Source of the DNA: Symsagittifera roscoffensis
Taxonomy: Eukaryota; Xenacoelomorpha; Acoela; Convolutidae
NCBI RefSeq assembly: GCF_963678635.1
Contig: NC_087066.1
Coordinates: forward strand, 11,082,517 to 11,146,516
Length of the DNA: 64,000 nt
Direction of reading: 5' to 3'
In this document: positions 32,901 through 45,084 of the stretch, in pieces
Layout of the letters: each line of letters opens with the position of its first letter
Numbering within the stretch: the first letter of the stretch is position 1
Made by a program: the position numbers and the translations under genes
Notes under the pieces: generated by a model
Databases searched by the model: none
Told to the model about the DNA's origin: nothing
What the model saw: the letters and a program-made list of their open reading frames with translations, nothing else

Positions 32901-35030
32901 ATCAAGGACGCCAAAGAAAACACTAAACGAGCAATAGAGAAGAAAAAAAAGCATCATTATTGCAAAAAAAAAGGCTTCAGCGTTAACAGTGCAAGCCAAG
33001 CAAAATCGAGTAAAGTACCAAGCATGGAAACAACAAATAACAACGGAAGTTTCGTCTCCTAAACAGACGCAATCGACATTAAGTCCAGTAAGCCGTCATC
33101 TTCCACCCAAACGGAGTACAAAAACCAAGATATACACACGCAAACAGAACTATTAATCGATACAAATAAACTATACGAGTACTGCGTGAGCCGCGTGAAC
33201 ACAACAACAGCCAGACAAGAGGAAATCTATCCAAACGAGGAACCACCCACGCACGATGGTATCAACGAACGCGTTGGAACAAAACCTCCAACTGGAAGCT
33301 AGCCACGGAACGATAACAGAGGGGCAAGTAGCTACCGTCAACAAGGAAACCAACACAGATATCAAGGAGGACACCCAACTTTATAGGAAAAACCTCCAGA
33401 AAGTGTTGGGAATCAATTTCATTGACGCCGCGACCCGAAAAGACCGGAAAATGCGCCCACTCGTCAACTTCCTAATAAAGCGAGACTGAGAAGCCCTCAA
33501 ACTGTCTTTTGAACAATATTGATACATGTGCGAGACGATTGCCTGCTCATCGACGAGCGGATTGGTCTCCCAACTCATTTCTGTCAGACAGTGCTCGATA
33601 ATCTACACCCCACCCAGCCCAGATCGGCGGCCATGCTTGATCTCTGCCAACACGCCTGGTTTCCCCACATGCAACGATCAATTGTGCAAGTGGCACAAGG
33701 ATGTATCCACTGTACCGAACAAGATCGCAAAAACTTGATGCACCCTCCACTTCCAGCGGACATAATGCACGATCCTCAAAAGTGCTCAGAGGATGGAGTC
33801 AAAAAAAAGGAGAATCCCGGAGCCTGCAACCATTCAAAACACGCCAGCCAGGATGGTCCTAAGGTGCCTCAATATCCCATGTTCCGAGAAGACAAGAGGA
33901 CGGGCCTACCACTGAAACTTACTCGAAAGGAGTTACAAGAAAGCCCAATCAAAGGAAAGACAAAACTAACTGGAAAACGAACCGGGGGAAAACCACAAAG
34001 ACCAACCAGGGGCAATGAAGTTTCAAACGGAGTCGTCAAAAACAGTGGCAACCCCAAAGAATCAATCGGAGAGCGAAAAATCAACCTCGTCGTGTGACAC
34101 GGGTTCATCAGCTTCACAGAACACTGCTTCCTCTCTAAAACGGGTAAACAAAAACAAAACCCCCGAAACTGCAAAAGTCTTGGCACCAACGACGAAATCG
34201 GGTCGAGCTCGCAATTCAGCACTAGCCGGGGCACTGGTGAATCCGGTTCCGATAAAGGCGATAGGACACATGAATCAGTCACCTAAACAACTTTCTATCG
34301 AGTCGCCTACCGATAGAACACCAGAAAAACAGTCTGGACATGAACCAACTTCTAAACAAAAATCCAGCCTGAAAAGCCTCATCTCGGAGATTGGACTTCA
34401 TGAGAAATCGCCAGAATATAAACCATGCGTGAAATTTCTGGAGGCTATAAAGTCAAAATCCAAGAAAGAAGAGCAACAAACAATCGAAATTATCAATTCG
34501 GCGTCCCCCGGACAGTTCACAGAAAAAACAAGACAATGAAGTCCACGTCGTAGCGACCATACAAAACAAAAACGTCGAGAACACGAACTCATAGACCACA
34601 AAGAGACGATCTAGAGGAACACCAAGAAAAACATCAAAAGGAGAACCAAGATGATAAAAAAAAATCAACAGGAGTTGGAAAAAGAAACCGCGTAAGCTGA
34701 GATATAGTCCAACGAGGACTCGAAAACCCAACATAGTCCTACTGGGACATAAGAACCTAAAACTCAAAGTTTTAAAAAAAAATTGTGTTTTTCTCCTGGG
34801 GGAATGTCATCCGGTCGAATTGGCAAAGTTAAATATTTAGTTGTATTTATTTATAGCTCACGACGTTGAGCAGGTCACTTGACCTTGTACGATTTATGAA
34901 AACACAACATCATGTTATGATGGTTAGAACTTAAATAAAGACTTTCAGAACTAGTTGTTTTCTTTGAGTTCTCAAACTAACATTATTTGTTGTTTACCAA
35001 TCCGTTCGGATTCGATATTGCTAGATATCA
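29980..35030 (+). mobile_element. Decayed Ty3/gypsy LTR retrotransposon
   Basis: Plus-strand modules occur in the expected order but in broken frames. A gag end with basic RRKYPRGRQN and a zinc-knuckle-like C..C cluster lies at 30,000-30,330, with a frame change inside it. The reverse transcriptase is at about 31,080-31,770: KIFSSLDLRHAYSQIPLD, FQTGFYGLTDMPAEFQ, and YAYLEDLLI in place of the usual Y.DD motif. RNase H is at about 32,000-32,220 (WATEHFKYYLYG...FTVITDT). An integrase zinc-binding-like stretch is at about 33,520-33,750, with VLDNLH, WFPHM and GCIHC. A serine- and lysine-rich tail runs to 34,539. The integrase catalytic core was not seen. Numerous stops make it non-functional. It sits antisense in the cholinesterase intron. 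Confidence 0.82.
34805..35030 (+). repeat. Candidate 3' LTR of the Ty3/gypsy relic
   Basis: A purine-rich CTGGGGGAA tract immediately precedes TGTCATCCGG, the classical arrangement of polypurine tract and LTR start. A possible end is GCTAGATATCA at 35,030, giving about 226 bp with TG...CA ends. It includes an AATAAA at about 34,934. No matching 5' LTR was found. Confidence 0.5.
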
Positions 35031-35422
35031 TTCAATACGGTATGACAGAGCTGAAACACTAAATATAGAATGCATCAACAATCAAGTGAATACGGTACTC
35101 AATTAATGATTTCATCTTTCAAAAGCAACGCGCTCAAATAAATCGTTAAAACAGACAATTGACTATGCAATCTACCCAGCTTTTTTATTTGAATAACTGA
35201 AGAATAGGTTAATCCAGAGTGTTAGATAAATGCTAAAACTGTCCGCGTACACAGAGGTGGAAAAAAGGACCAACATACAAATTTGGTTATTTTTTGAACA
35301 ACTTCTTTGTCGTTTGCATAGTTTTTAACGAGGGCTACATAACGTTTGAGGAATTACTTCACAAGAGTCTTGTACACGCAATTCATTGTTCCTCAGTATA
35401 AAATTTATGTTAAAGAACTCAC

Positions 35423-36089
35423 CCATAATCTGATCATAGAGTCCCTGATTGCCACTGTTCTCGAGTTCGTCAACTTTGAGGAATCCGAAAATACCCACTC
35501 TGTAATTGAATGTCACAACGACCACGTCTTCTAAGGCCGCCATTCTGTACCCTCGATATACGTCCAGGTTAGAAGCTCCAGAGTAGAAGCCACCTCCGAA
35601 AATCCAGAGCATCACTGGCTTCAAAGCCGCACCTCCCCCCAACTCAAAAGGATAAGGAGTCCAGACATTTATAGTGAGACAGTCTTCGCTTTGCTCTAAC
35701 ACATTCCACATATACGAAGCAGCCCTTAGCCGATCCGAATACAACTCGGGATCTTCGAACGCCCAGTCAAGATTCTGTCGGCATCCAGCTCCGAACTTTT
35801 TGGCATCGAAAGGGTTCTCAGGGAACTTTTCGAGTTTAACTGGACGAACAAATCGTTTTGTTCCCACTGGTGATTCAGCGAAAGGAATTCCGAGAAATTC
35901 GCCGACTAGGTACCGTTGCGCTTCGTAAGTGTACGCTTGTTTGTTGCCAATTATCGTACCCTGAGGCAAATTTACTTTGATCTCCTTTTGGAATTTATAG
36001 TTTTTATTGAAATCCGGAACTGGGTAACTGACTAATTTTGGCGCAGCAAAGTTAAGAGAGAATAAAATCAAACATAATTGGCGTTCCAT
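35423..36089 (-). CDS. ache: Acetylcholinesterase, 5' exon (residues 1-222)
   Basis: First coding exon of a 645-residue cholinesterase, an extracellular serine hydrolase that ends cholinergic signalling by splitting acetylcholine into choline and acetate. The start at 36,089 gives a signal peptide (RQLCLILFSLNFAA). The exon then shows GEFLGIPFAESPVG, Cys103, SYMWN with Trp128 in the choline-binding position, EQSEDCLTINVW with Cys137, the oxyanion-hole glycines 165-167 in WIFGGGFYSGASNLDVY, and FNYRVGIFGFL. It ends at NQGLYDQIM plus one base. The donor is GTGAGT. Hand comparison with Torpedo AChE aligns essentially end to end, and the SEDC, GGGFYSG and LDVY blocks favour a true cholinesterase over a general carboxylesterase. 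Substrate preference (acetyl- versus butyryl-choline) is inferred. Confidence 0.93.
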
Positions 36090-38273
36090 TGTTAGTTTTT
36101 TGGAGTAGTTTCTGAAGGCGACTGGTGAATTGAGGAAATCCAGAACAAAATTTGGTTTTCGGTTTTTTCCGGGTCTACTTCTTAAAATGGGCTAAATGCA
36201 ACGGTATAAAAACAGCAGCTTAATTAAATTGAACGACAGTTTAGATTGCATAAACAGTAAAGCAAAAATAGTAGCTTATGATTACTATACTTATGAATGC
36301 AATAATGCTTATGAAAGCAAAATAGTACTTGGAATCATAAAGGTTTAAATTTATGACTATTAAAGACAAAACATCTGTAAAGCAGAGCCAGATCGTAAAT
36401 TTGTGCAAGATATCTTTAAGTAAAGGTAAGAGCGCTATTCTAACAAAAACGAATAATTCGAATAATGCAAGTCATTAATTTTTGATCAATTGGGGAATCG
36501 AAACGTAAGCGAGATGGTCTGACTTTAATGAATTGCTCAATTGGATTTGGTATAGAAAAAGGCACTTCTGTAAATCATTTCGCATCAAAGGAACCGATTA
36601 AAATCTGTTCACTTTTTGCAAAGATAAGTGATTAAAATGGTACAAGATTGAACGCAACTTCAGGCAGATTTTTTGGGACAAATTCAGGAAGAGAGGAAAT
36701 TGACTCGTGTACAGCTTCTCTTGTCTTTTCTCTTACCATTTATTTAAATCATTTGAGCGTCTTAATTTTTGAGGTACCATAAAAAAACTGCAACCCCAAT
36801 TTCGATACAGTTTTCTGGTATATCTGACATCTTTGCACTGAAATTCGACACCAAAGTTCGGGAAGGAAGCAAATTTTGCTAAGATTAGGAGTAATAAGGA
36901 ATAGAACACCCCAAAAAGCAGCAGGCTAATTAAAGAGGTGGGTAGTGAAATAATGCAGGTGACATAACAATATATACCATGCTTTCATATTTCATCTCCA
37001 CTGGCTGAGTGACACTTTGTTGATTCAATATTGATGAAAAAATGTTTTTTTTCTCTTTTTTTAACCAAGCCAATTTCAAGCTAGCAGCAAAATTGCGTGA
37101 AACAATTTTATTTCACATGACATCATAAAGTTGTACAAAAAAACTTTAAATTTAAACTTTTCTATGTAATTTCAAATGGGCGTGTGTATAGTCATTTAAT
37201 CAGGCTGTGCAATCGCTTGAAAGCTCTTGCGATAATCGAGAAAAAAGAACTTAACTTCCAAATGGCCCAGATTAGGTGCTACGTTCTGGGCAATTGAATT
37301 TCAGAAGACCTCTGTTCGCCCAGAACGATAAAACCGGTAACTAAGTTGAGGACTTAATGACACGTTCAGGGGTTAGAAATAAATTTTCTGCATTTTTTGC
37401 AACTCGGTAAAAGTAAAAATTAGAGAGTATTTGAATAAATAAAAAGATATGTCTTTTTATTGTTTATAGCGATATGTCCTGGGGTTCAAACCCCTTTCTG
37501 AGGGTGCTTCGACAAGACGCGGTAACATGAGCTGGGTTGGAAAACAAAAGAATCAAATTAAATTATATTGAAGATTTTTTGACTCGATATTTAAACCGGC
37601 ACGCATAAAATGCAAGTAAGTCTGATTTTATATGTTTATTACCATCCGCTTCACAAGTACATATATCACGTCAGCATTTTTAAATGGATATTTTTTCATG
37701 TGTGGCACAATAGTTCAATCTTTATAATCCGTCCGAAATCGGCGGATTAGCTAAAACATCATGTATGAATTTGACAAGTCTTAATTTATACATGTCAAAA
37801 ATGGAAAGCTAATTTGTATCCAAGTTTTCTTCTCTAAGGTAAACCGATATACTTTGAAATAAACCGATTTTTTAAAATTTTGAAATGGGTGCAAAAAAGG
37901 AAATTTATCAAATTCGACCGAATTTGTTTACAAAACTGTGTTTTGACGTCAAAAGTTTCGACAAAAATGACTACTGTAAGCCCCAAACTTCAGTATCTGA
38001 TAAACACTTCCTCAAAACCAAAAATAAGCAAGCCTTCAATCGGTGTTTATAACAATAATCGATTTGCCCATTGATAACTAGACTGTCAACTGGCTGTCGA
38101 TTAGCGCGGACAAGTAAATAAGACCAAAAGGGTCCCCAAAAATTCGTCGCTATTGATTTATTTACCCTCTCTCTATGCGTCAATGGTAGGTTAGGTTCAA
38201 AATACAGATAAACACTAAGCCGAAAACTAGTGAACAGTGTCAAAACGAACATTTTTTGCCCAAGTTAAAAAAT
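36090..38273. other. Gene-free DNA upstream of the cholinesterase
   Basis: It should contain the 5' UTR and promoter, which I could not delimit. A GGGGTTCAAACCCC palindrome at about 37,475 resembles a tRNA T-arm, but no tRNA surrounds it. Nothing else was recognised. Confidence 0.4.
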
Positions 38274-38565
38274 CAGGGGCGGATTCAGGGGGGTAGGGGC
38301 GGACACTTTTTTTCAGGGATACGGCCCCATAATCTCACAACTCGAAGGCCGACCAAAAAATAAACTTTTCAGGGGGTAGTGCTCGCCAAAAAAACACAAA
38401 TTTTTGGTTTAAAAAAATTTCGAAAAGGGGTCTTTGTCAACTGTTTACTTCAAGAACCTGCTAATCTCCTGCGATGCAGAAAAAATGGTTAAATCAAAAA
38501 TTGGTTGAATCAAAAAAATTTTGAAATCCACTCCGCTCCCCCTCGAGAAAATACTAGATCCGCCC
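38274..38565. repeat. GGGGCGG-ended MITE, copy 2
   Basis: The left end is CAGGGGCGGATTCAGGGGGG; the right end is AATACTAGATCCGCCC. It is about 290 bp. The interior has GGCCGACCAAAAAAT and GCTCGCCAAAAAAAC, shared with the other copies. Confidence 0.62.
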
Positions 38566-41500
38566 AAAATAACCATAATTGCATGGATAAACAGCAGTTT
38601 ATCATGTTAGCCAAAAACTTAATGAATTACTTCATCAAACTACACTTGTTTTCTGATTTTTCATCTTTTCGGTTGATTGCTACATCGGTTAATTGACCTC
38701 GCACCTGGTGGGTCATGCTGACATTGAAATTATTTCACCGGTTTAATATTTCAACACCACCTTTTCAAACTGTTCTAGTTTCGGCCTGAATAAAGTCCAC
38801 TTTCATTTTCAACTTTCCGGCTCTGTTTTTAATGAGTACCATTTGGGGGCTAACCAAAACAATACGACCAATATTGTATAGTGGCGACAGAGCAAAGATT
38901 GATTAAGCATTAACTGAAATCGAACCCTTGGTAAGATACTTGCAACAAAACCACCCTTAGCCTGACTTGAGTTAATGTGAACTTAGTGACCATATTTTTC
39001 TTTCACGGTGCATGATAATGGGAGAGGTATACGTCTATTGGGAGAAGAAAGTGTAATTTTCCAGCCCAATGGTCGACCGCCTTTCCCATACCCCCGCCAC
39101 GTCACTCTACTCCCGGTTAGTTAGTGGCACTTTTATTAAAATTCAGATCTCGAGAGAATTTTACCCAATGCTAGGTGGCAAATTTTTAAAGAAATTAAAT
39201 TAAGCAAAGCATCTGGGACTTGGAAAAGAATTTTTACAAAAATCTAGATAAGTTCTATGAGTACAGAAAAGAAGTCGAGTTATCGATTACTTATGATTAG
39301 AAAGAGAAACGGAAATTTCCATTCATGATATATTCATTTAAAACATCACATCCCTGCAATTCAAAGCAAAATTTTTTGGGTAAATCACTGTGTATTCGAC
39401 TACTGCCAAATCAAAACAACAAAATATTTGAGCTTAATTTAATATTGAAGTGTTCTGAATATTTAAATGAGCAAAACTTTTTTTCAACAAAACTATTTGT
39501 CAAAAACACTAGATTTCGTTATTTGGAAGTGTTCGGGCAATTTCCAATGCAATGCTAAAACACAGAAAAAGAAACTTTTTAAACTTTTCTTTGGAACTTT
39601 TTTTATAGTTTATTCGATTATTAATAAGAAAGCTGCCAATAGCTAGGATTGCTTCAGATTAAAATTTCCGATTACAGTAATTAAAACTAAAAAAAGTTCA
39701 AAACAAGAGAAAAAAAAACTTAACAATTGAAATAAATAACGTTCAAATTTTTTCACAAAAACTGTCCATTGTTTTATAAATTCCTTGATAATATTGGTAA
39801 GTCAAGTCGACTGAATAAGGAAAATCATTGTAACTAACAGAGATTGTAATAGCTCAAATAAAATTGTTTTTGTAGAAAAACTAAAAAAGGAAGTCAGCGT
39901 CTCATCGTGATATTTCTCAAACTGAAAAATTCACGCCATATTTTTTCGACACTGAGACTTTTTGAATTTTTGTGGGATCCGAATGACGAACAGCAGAGCT
40001 TTCAAATGATACTACACTTGACCCCAACAAGTTTTCGTTGAGGTCGTCAAAATCAAGCGGAAATAAAACAGAAGCGACACTTTTAGTGATGTAGTCGGAA
40101 CAACAATTAGTTGTGAAAAAGTTCACATTGAAATGAATTAAAAAATTGTGAATGCATTTTACAATCATTTTTTGAACCAAGTTAACATCCTTCAAACCCC
40201 CCTCCCCCTCCCTCGAAAATCATTTAGGGGGAAGGACCTCAATTTGATTCTGAGTTCGAAATTTTAATAGAGCATTTTACACGCTTCCTTAGAAAACTTA
40301 ATCTAAATTCAAAGCTGGGTCGGAGAATCTTAATTTGGTCTATTTGAAGGAGGGGGAGGATGATCTCATTTTTCCATCAATTGCAAGACAATTTGCTTAA
40401 AGAAACTCCGATGGGTTTAAACAAGATACATCATTGGACCCTGAGCCATCCTTCTTTGTATTGAATGATTTTATGCGAAAAAAAATACGCCCAACCAAAG
40501 TTTTTGTCTTTGCGTGGTCAAAACAGGAAAATCATCACCTTATATCTTGCGCGAGGTGACCGGCAAATAAGGCGACAACCGTTTTTGATGAGAACTTTAG
40601 ACGACAACGCCTATTGAGAAACTGACAACGCGAAATGATTGTTTTAAAACACGCAAAAGAAAAAAAACATTTCTGTGAAAAAACAAAATGCAAAACTAAT
40701 GTTTTAAATATCTTTCTGAGAAATACGCAACAGAAATTTTAGCAATTAAACACGCATGAACCATTTTTTCCCGTTTTCTCGTCAAAATGGAGTTCAAATT
40801 CATTCCTTTCAAAAAATGAGGTCGACAAAATGTTTTAGTAAAGGATAGAATTCTCGGTGGAATACAAGTATTGGGGCAAAAAAAAACAATTTTCAGAACC
40901 ACTGTCAAAAAAACTTCCAATATCAAATTCAAGCTCTTTCAGTCGCGATTCGAACGACATAAACAACATTGTCCCAGTACTGAAAAAAAAAAGGTTTTAA
41001 TTTTTTGACTTTCAGTCTAAGTTCGAGCGAACAATGCGAGCGAGCAGGTTTACAGTAGCTTATATCTGTTTAATTCTGGCCATGCAAAGTTATTTTACCC
41101 AGTAAAAAATGGTTTTGGAGTTTTTAAGCACCATTTGGAAAAAGAAAAACTTCAAAAAGTCAAAAAAAGTTCTGCGATTTATTTTTGTACTTTATTAATA
41201 TTTTTTGTTTTGCTGGTACTTCTATGACTTTTTTCTTATTTGACTATGACTGTCAAATATTCCTAAGTCCCAGTTTTTTGTTCAGATTCTTTTTTTAACC
41301 ACGCAGAAAATAACGATACTAATTTGAAAAAAAAAACACTTTGTATTTTTTTTAGACTATGGTCGGAACATTCTGTGCTAGTTGCACAGTAACCGACCAT
41401 CAATTTTTTATTACCAGAAAACAAAACTATTAGTTAAGTTCAGATAAGTAACAGATAAAACTATCAGATAAGTTCAGACATGAAACTCGTTTAGGTGGTT

Positions 41501-41738
41501 TCTCAAAAATACGTGCGAAATAACTGAGCAAAAATGTATTATACAAGTTTGAAAATTCCCCAAATTATTTTGTAATTCAATTACCTGCAACAAAAAAAAA
41601 CGTACAAGAAAAATTACCGTTGGCTGTGCAAGTAAGACATAATGATCTGACCATTATTAATTTTAAAAAAAAATACTTTAAAATATTATCCTTTAATCAA
41701 AGCTAGACCGTGCTTTAGTACTCAGGTAAATTAAAAAG
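38566..41738. other. Gene-free DNA
   Basis: No exon was recognised. A weak pol III-like A/B box pair on the minus strand at about 38,905-38,965 (GGCTAAGGGTGG, GGGTTCGATTTC) is insufficient for a call. The block 40,960-41,385 carries sequence related to the cholinesterase-intron duplication (TTGTCCCAGTACTG) and ends with ATGGTCGGAACATTCT, a dispersed repeat shared with 21,562 and 10,400. Confidence 0.45.
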
Positions 41739-42114
41739 CTCAGGGATTCGACCCCCTGCCGAACCAAAGGGTCCCCCTTTGGTACTTTTTGAGAAATCCA
41801 TTTCTGGCCGGCCGACCGACCCTAAAATTTTTCTAAAGACGCTTTCGGCGCCAATAAATACAGATTTTGAGGGGGGAGCGCGCGCAGAAAAAACGCGATT
41901 TTTTTGTCAACATTTTTCAAAAAGTGACTAAAAACGCCTTTTTTGGACTGTTTTTTTTTTCAAAATTCTGCCTGCCGCGCAGAAAATTTGGCCAAAGCAG
42001 GGAACAAACCGTGCTTAGGGAGAGCTCGAAAAATCAATTCGTTCGAGCTAAAAAAAAAGTAGACAAAATTTTCGAAAGTTTTTTGAAAATCCGCCCCCCC
42101 TAAATCCGCCCCTG
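41739..42114. repeat. GGGGCGG-ended MITE, copy 3
   Basis: The left terminus is truncated or diverged and begins CAGGGATTCGACCCCC. The right end is CCCCTAAATCCGCCCCTG. The interior has CCAAAGGGTCCCCCTTTGG, GGCCGACCGACCC and the GCGCGC block before an A-rich stretch. Confidence 0.6.
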
Positions 42115-43106
42115 ATTGGCTTAACTCGAACCTTCGACTTTTGTCGTCCCAAGCATGCGCGTTTCCTCTGGCGCCAATGGGCCAAAAACAGTAATTTAAT
42201 TAGAACTAAATTTAATCAAGAATGTAATATGAGTCAATGATTCCGTTAGATAAGGTGTTTACAGGCAATTTTTTTTTTCAATTTGACAACGCTTTCTATT
42301 TGCAACCTTATAATGGAAAGTTTCAGTTTTCGAAGTATCTCAAAAAACTAGCAATTCAAGAAGTATATTTAAAACGACCGAAGTTTATAAAGGCTATTGT
42401 ATTATTTTTGAGCAGTTAGATTCCTAAACGGGAGGTCACCATTTCACGCGTTTGCACTGATGATCAAGTTGATAACGTCAGACAAGTTGTTAAGCGTTAA
42501 AAAAATTGATGCTTCGAACAAATAAAATAAGCAATTGTTTATTATACGAGTCAAGTCCCTTCAGTAAGTCTTTTTTTTCAAATCATGTAAGACAAAAATC
42601 AAATGGAAACAATCGAATTTCAGGACAAATATTCGAATTAAGATATCCAATTTGATGGCAAAAATCGTTAGTAATGGCAATAGTATCAACTTGCGCTCGA
42701 TCAGGTCAAATAAAGTTGTATAATCTTGTAAGCAAATAATTAGAGTCAAAATTAACATGAAGACGTTAACCTATTACGAAGACAACTTGCCTTATTTTTC
42801 AGACAACTTTACAGGTAATGGGCGACCGCGTGGCTAGAAAAATACAAGTTACAGGCGCTAAAATTAAAGAATCAATCAATCAACTTCAAACTCTAAAGCT
42901 CTATCAAAGAAAATGGAATGTAAACCTTTCTAGCTCGCAAGCACTAATAAGCTAACAAAATCAAGAAAGCGAGATCGATCGGTTGAATACAAGTTAACTG
43001 CCTGGCCACACATCATAAAACATTTTCACGAAACTCTTTGTTCACAGAAACCAAACAACTTCCGAGTTGAAAAGCTAGACAAGTTGCCAAATTTCTTGAC
43101 GTAAAT
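42115..43106. other. Gene-free DNA
   Basis: No exon, RNA gene or recognised repeat. Confidence 0.4.
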
Positions 43107-43476
43107 CAGGGGCAAATTTGGGGAGAGGCCCCCTCCCCTCAGGGATTCGACCCCCTCACCAACCAAATGAAATGATACCAACCAAATTTTTATTTAATGA
43201 CATCCATTTTAGGCCGACCAACTCTTAAATTTTTTGAAGGCGCCTTTGGCGCTACTATATACTAATTTAGAAGAGGAGTGCGCGCCAAAAAAGTGCCCAA
43301 AAACGGCTTTTTTGACCTGTTTTTTTCAAAAACTTGCATGCAGCGGAAAATTATTTGGTCAAATAGGTTCTTTATAGTGCACTGGGAATGCTCTGAAAAT
43401 CAATTTAAACGGCCCTAAAAAAAACTCGTCAAAATTTTCGGAAAAAAACGGCCTAAAAATCCTAGATCCGCCCCTG
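43107..43476. repeat. GGGGCGG-ended MITE, copy 4
   Basis: The left end is CAGGGGCAAATTTGGGGAG; the right end is AATCCTAGATCCGCCCCTGG. The interior has CAGGGATTCGACCCCC and a TTTGGCGC block matching copies 1 and 3. It is about 370 bp. Confidence 0.62.
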
Positions 43477-44300
43477 GCGAAAATATTTCTGGTCAATTTT
43501 CAAAAATGAAGAGATTTTCATCTGAGTATTGAAAAGAGTCCTCGAAACTACATTTCACTAATCAACAGAGCATTGAACCAGTTATCATAAGAGGCAAAAA
43601 ATAGTTTAAAAAAATCAAAAAACAACTAGTGGAATCAGAAATCAGATAAATTAAAATGATAAAAATGATAAAATAAGCAGATAAAATGATAACTTAATAG
43701 CTTTTTCGATTTCATCGGTTTGCCTCAAAGCCACTTTGTAACTTTCGAGTCTAATTCATCTCTCTATCATCAGTCTGCTGTCAATTCAGGTATTGTTTTG
43801 GCTTCAAATGGCTGACCAGTTTGTGAACTCGAGAGAACGTTAAGATGATAGAGAGATTTCCTACCCTCAGGCAGACAGGCTGTCACAGTTGTCAAGATGC
43901 TTAGTCTGGATAGATAATATTAGCAACATTAGAAACAGGACTACAGCACTGTGGTCCAATAAAAGATTGCGTGAAGAACTGATACAGCTAGCACCATTCA
44001 GTTGAGAACATTCAGGATTCAATGTCCGACAGTATGGACTATTCATTTTAAAATACTTCAAGTTTGAAAGCTACTTTGACTTCAGAATCTACTCAGTTAT
44101 ATTTCATAAGTTACCAAAATAAAAGTATATTGTCAATGTTTTCTGTTATACCATAAGTCGTTTTTGTACATGTTGTGCCCGACGCAATCGTCCGAAAAAA
44201 AAACACAGTTAAATATCTGTTCAGAGACTAAGCAAAACTTTGATTAAACTGAAAAATGGAAATCTAACTATCACAGGGCCCTGCCCTTAATTCTTTGATG
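43477..44300. other. Gene-free DNA
   Basis: No recognised gene. A short inverted pair, TCTCTCTATCATC at 43,758 and GATGATAGAGAGA at 43,845, forms a 13-bp stem around about 75 bp. Confidence 0.4.
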
Positions 44301-44953
44301 CTATGATTATTATCAATATTTTTATTATGATTATTATTATTTTTAATTTTTTGTTATTATTATGATTATGATTATGATTATGATTAGTTTTATGATTATT
44401 ATCATGATTTTGATTATTATGATAATGATTGTGAGCATGATTATTATAAATAAGATTTTTATTATGATTATTATGAAAATGATTGTTATTATGATTATTA
44501 TGATTATAATTTTTTTTAAAATGGTGATTTCATGAATGTTATGATTATGATTATGATTAGTAGTATTATTAATATCATGATTATTATGATTAATAAGTTT
44601 ATTATTATTATGATTATTATGATTATGATTATTATTATTATGATTATGATTACTAAATAAAAATTATTGTTATTATCATGATTATTGTTTTTATTATGAT
44701 TATTATGATAATGATTATCATGATTATGATTTTTATGTTTAATATGACTATTAAGGTTATTGTGATTATTATAATTATTTTTCTGATTATTATGATGACT
44801 ATGATTACTATGAATATTATTATGATTATGATTACGATTATTATGATTATGATGATTATCATGATGACTATTATTTTTATTTTTATTTTTATTATGATTA
44901 TGATTATAAATATTATGATTTTGATTTAACTTATGATTATGATTATTATTATG

Positions 44954-44985
<32 letters not shown>

Positions 44986-45078
44986 TATCATTATGATTAA
45001 GATTATTATTATAATAATTATTATGATTATTATGATTATGATGCTTATTATGATTATGATTATGTTTAGTATAATTTT
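44301..45078. repeat. Long ATTATG/ATGATT microsatellite
   Basis: About 780 bp are built almost wholly of ATT, ATG and GATT triplet or hexamer units (ATTATGATTATG...), with rare interruptions. Any open frames here translate as Ile/Met runs and are not genes. Confidence 0.9.
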
Positions 45079-45084
45079 TATGAC

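Larger units (their letters stand above)
23298..35422 (-). other. 12.1-kb cholinesterase intron
   Basis: It is bounded by donor GTGAGT (35,422-35,417) and acceptor TTCCAG (23,298), in phase 1. It contains MITE and tandem-duplication sequence (23,503-27,222), unclassified AT-rich DNA, a possible tRNA-derived SINE and a Ty3/gypsy relic transcribed in the opposite direction. No additional cholinesterase exon is needed, because the two exons join seamlessly against the family. Confidence 0.88.

Noticed and set aside
33519-34539. 192- and 174-codon frames as a host gene
   Set aside because: The first carries an integrase zinc-binding-like stretch, and both lie between the RT and the candidate LTR of the Ty3/gypsy relic.
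37470-37495. GGGGTTCAAACCCC resembling a tRNA T-arm
   Set aside because: No acceptor, D or anticodon arms at correct spacing on either strand.
38905-38965. Pol III-like A/B boxes on the minus strand
   Set aside because: Several mismatches, no tRNA fold and no second copy, so not called as a SINE or tRNA.
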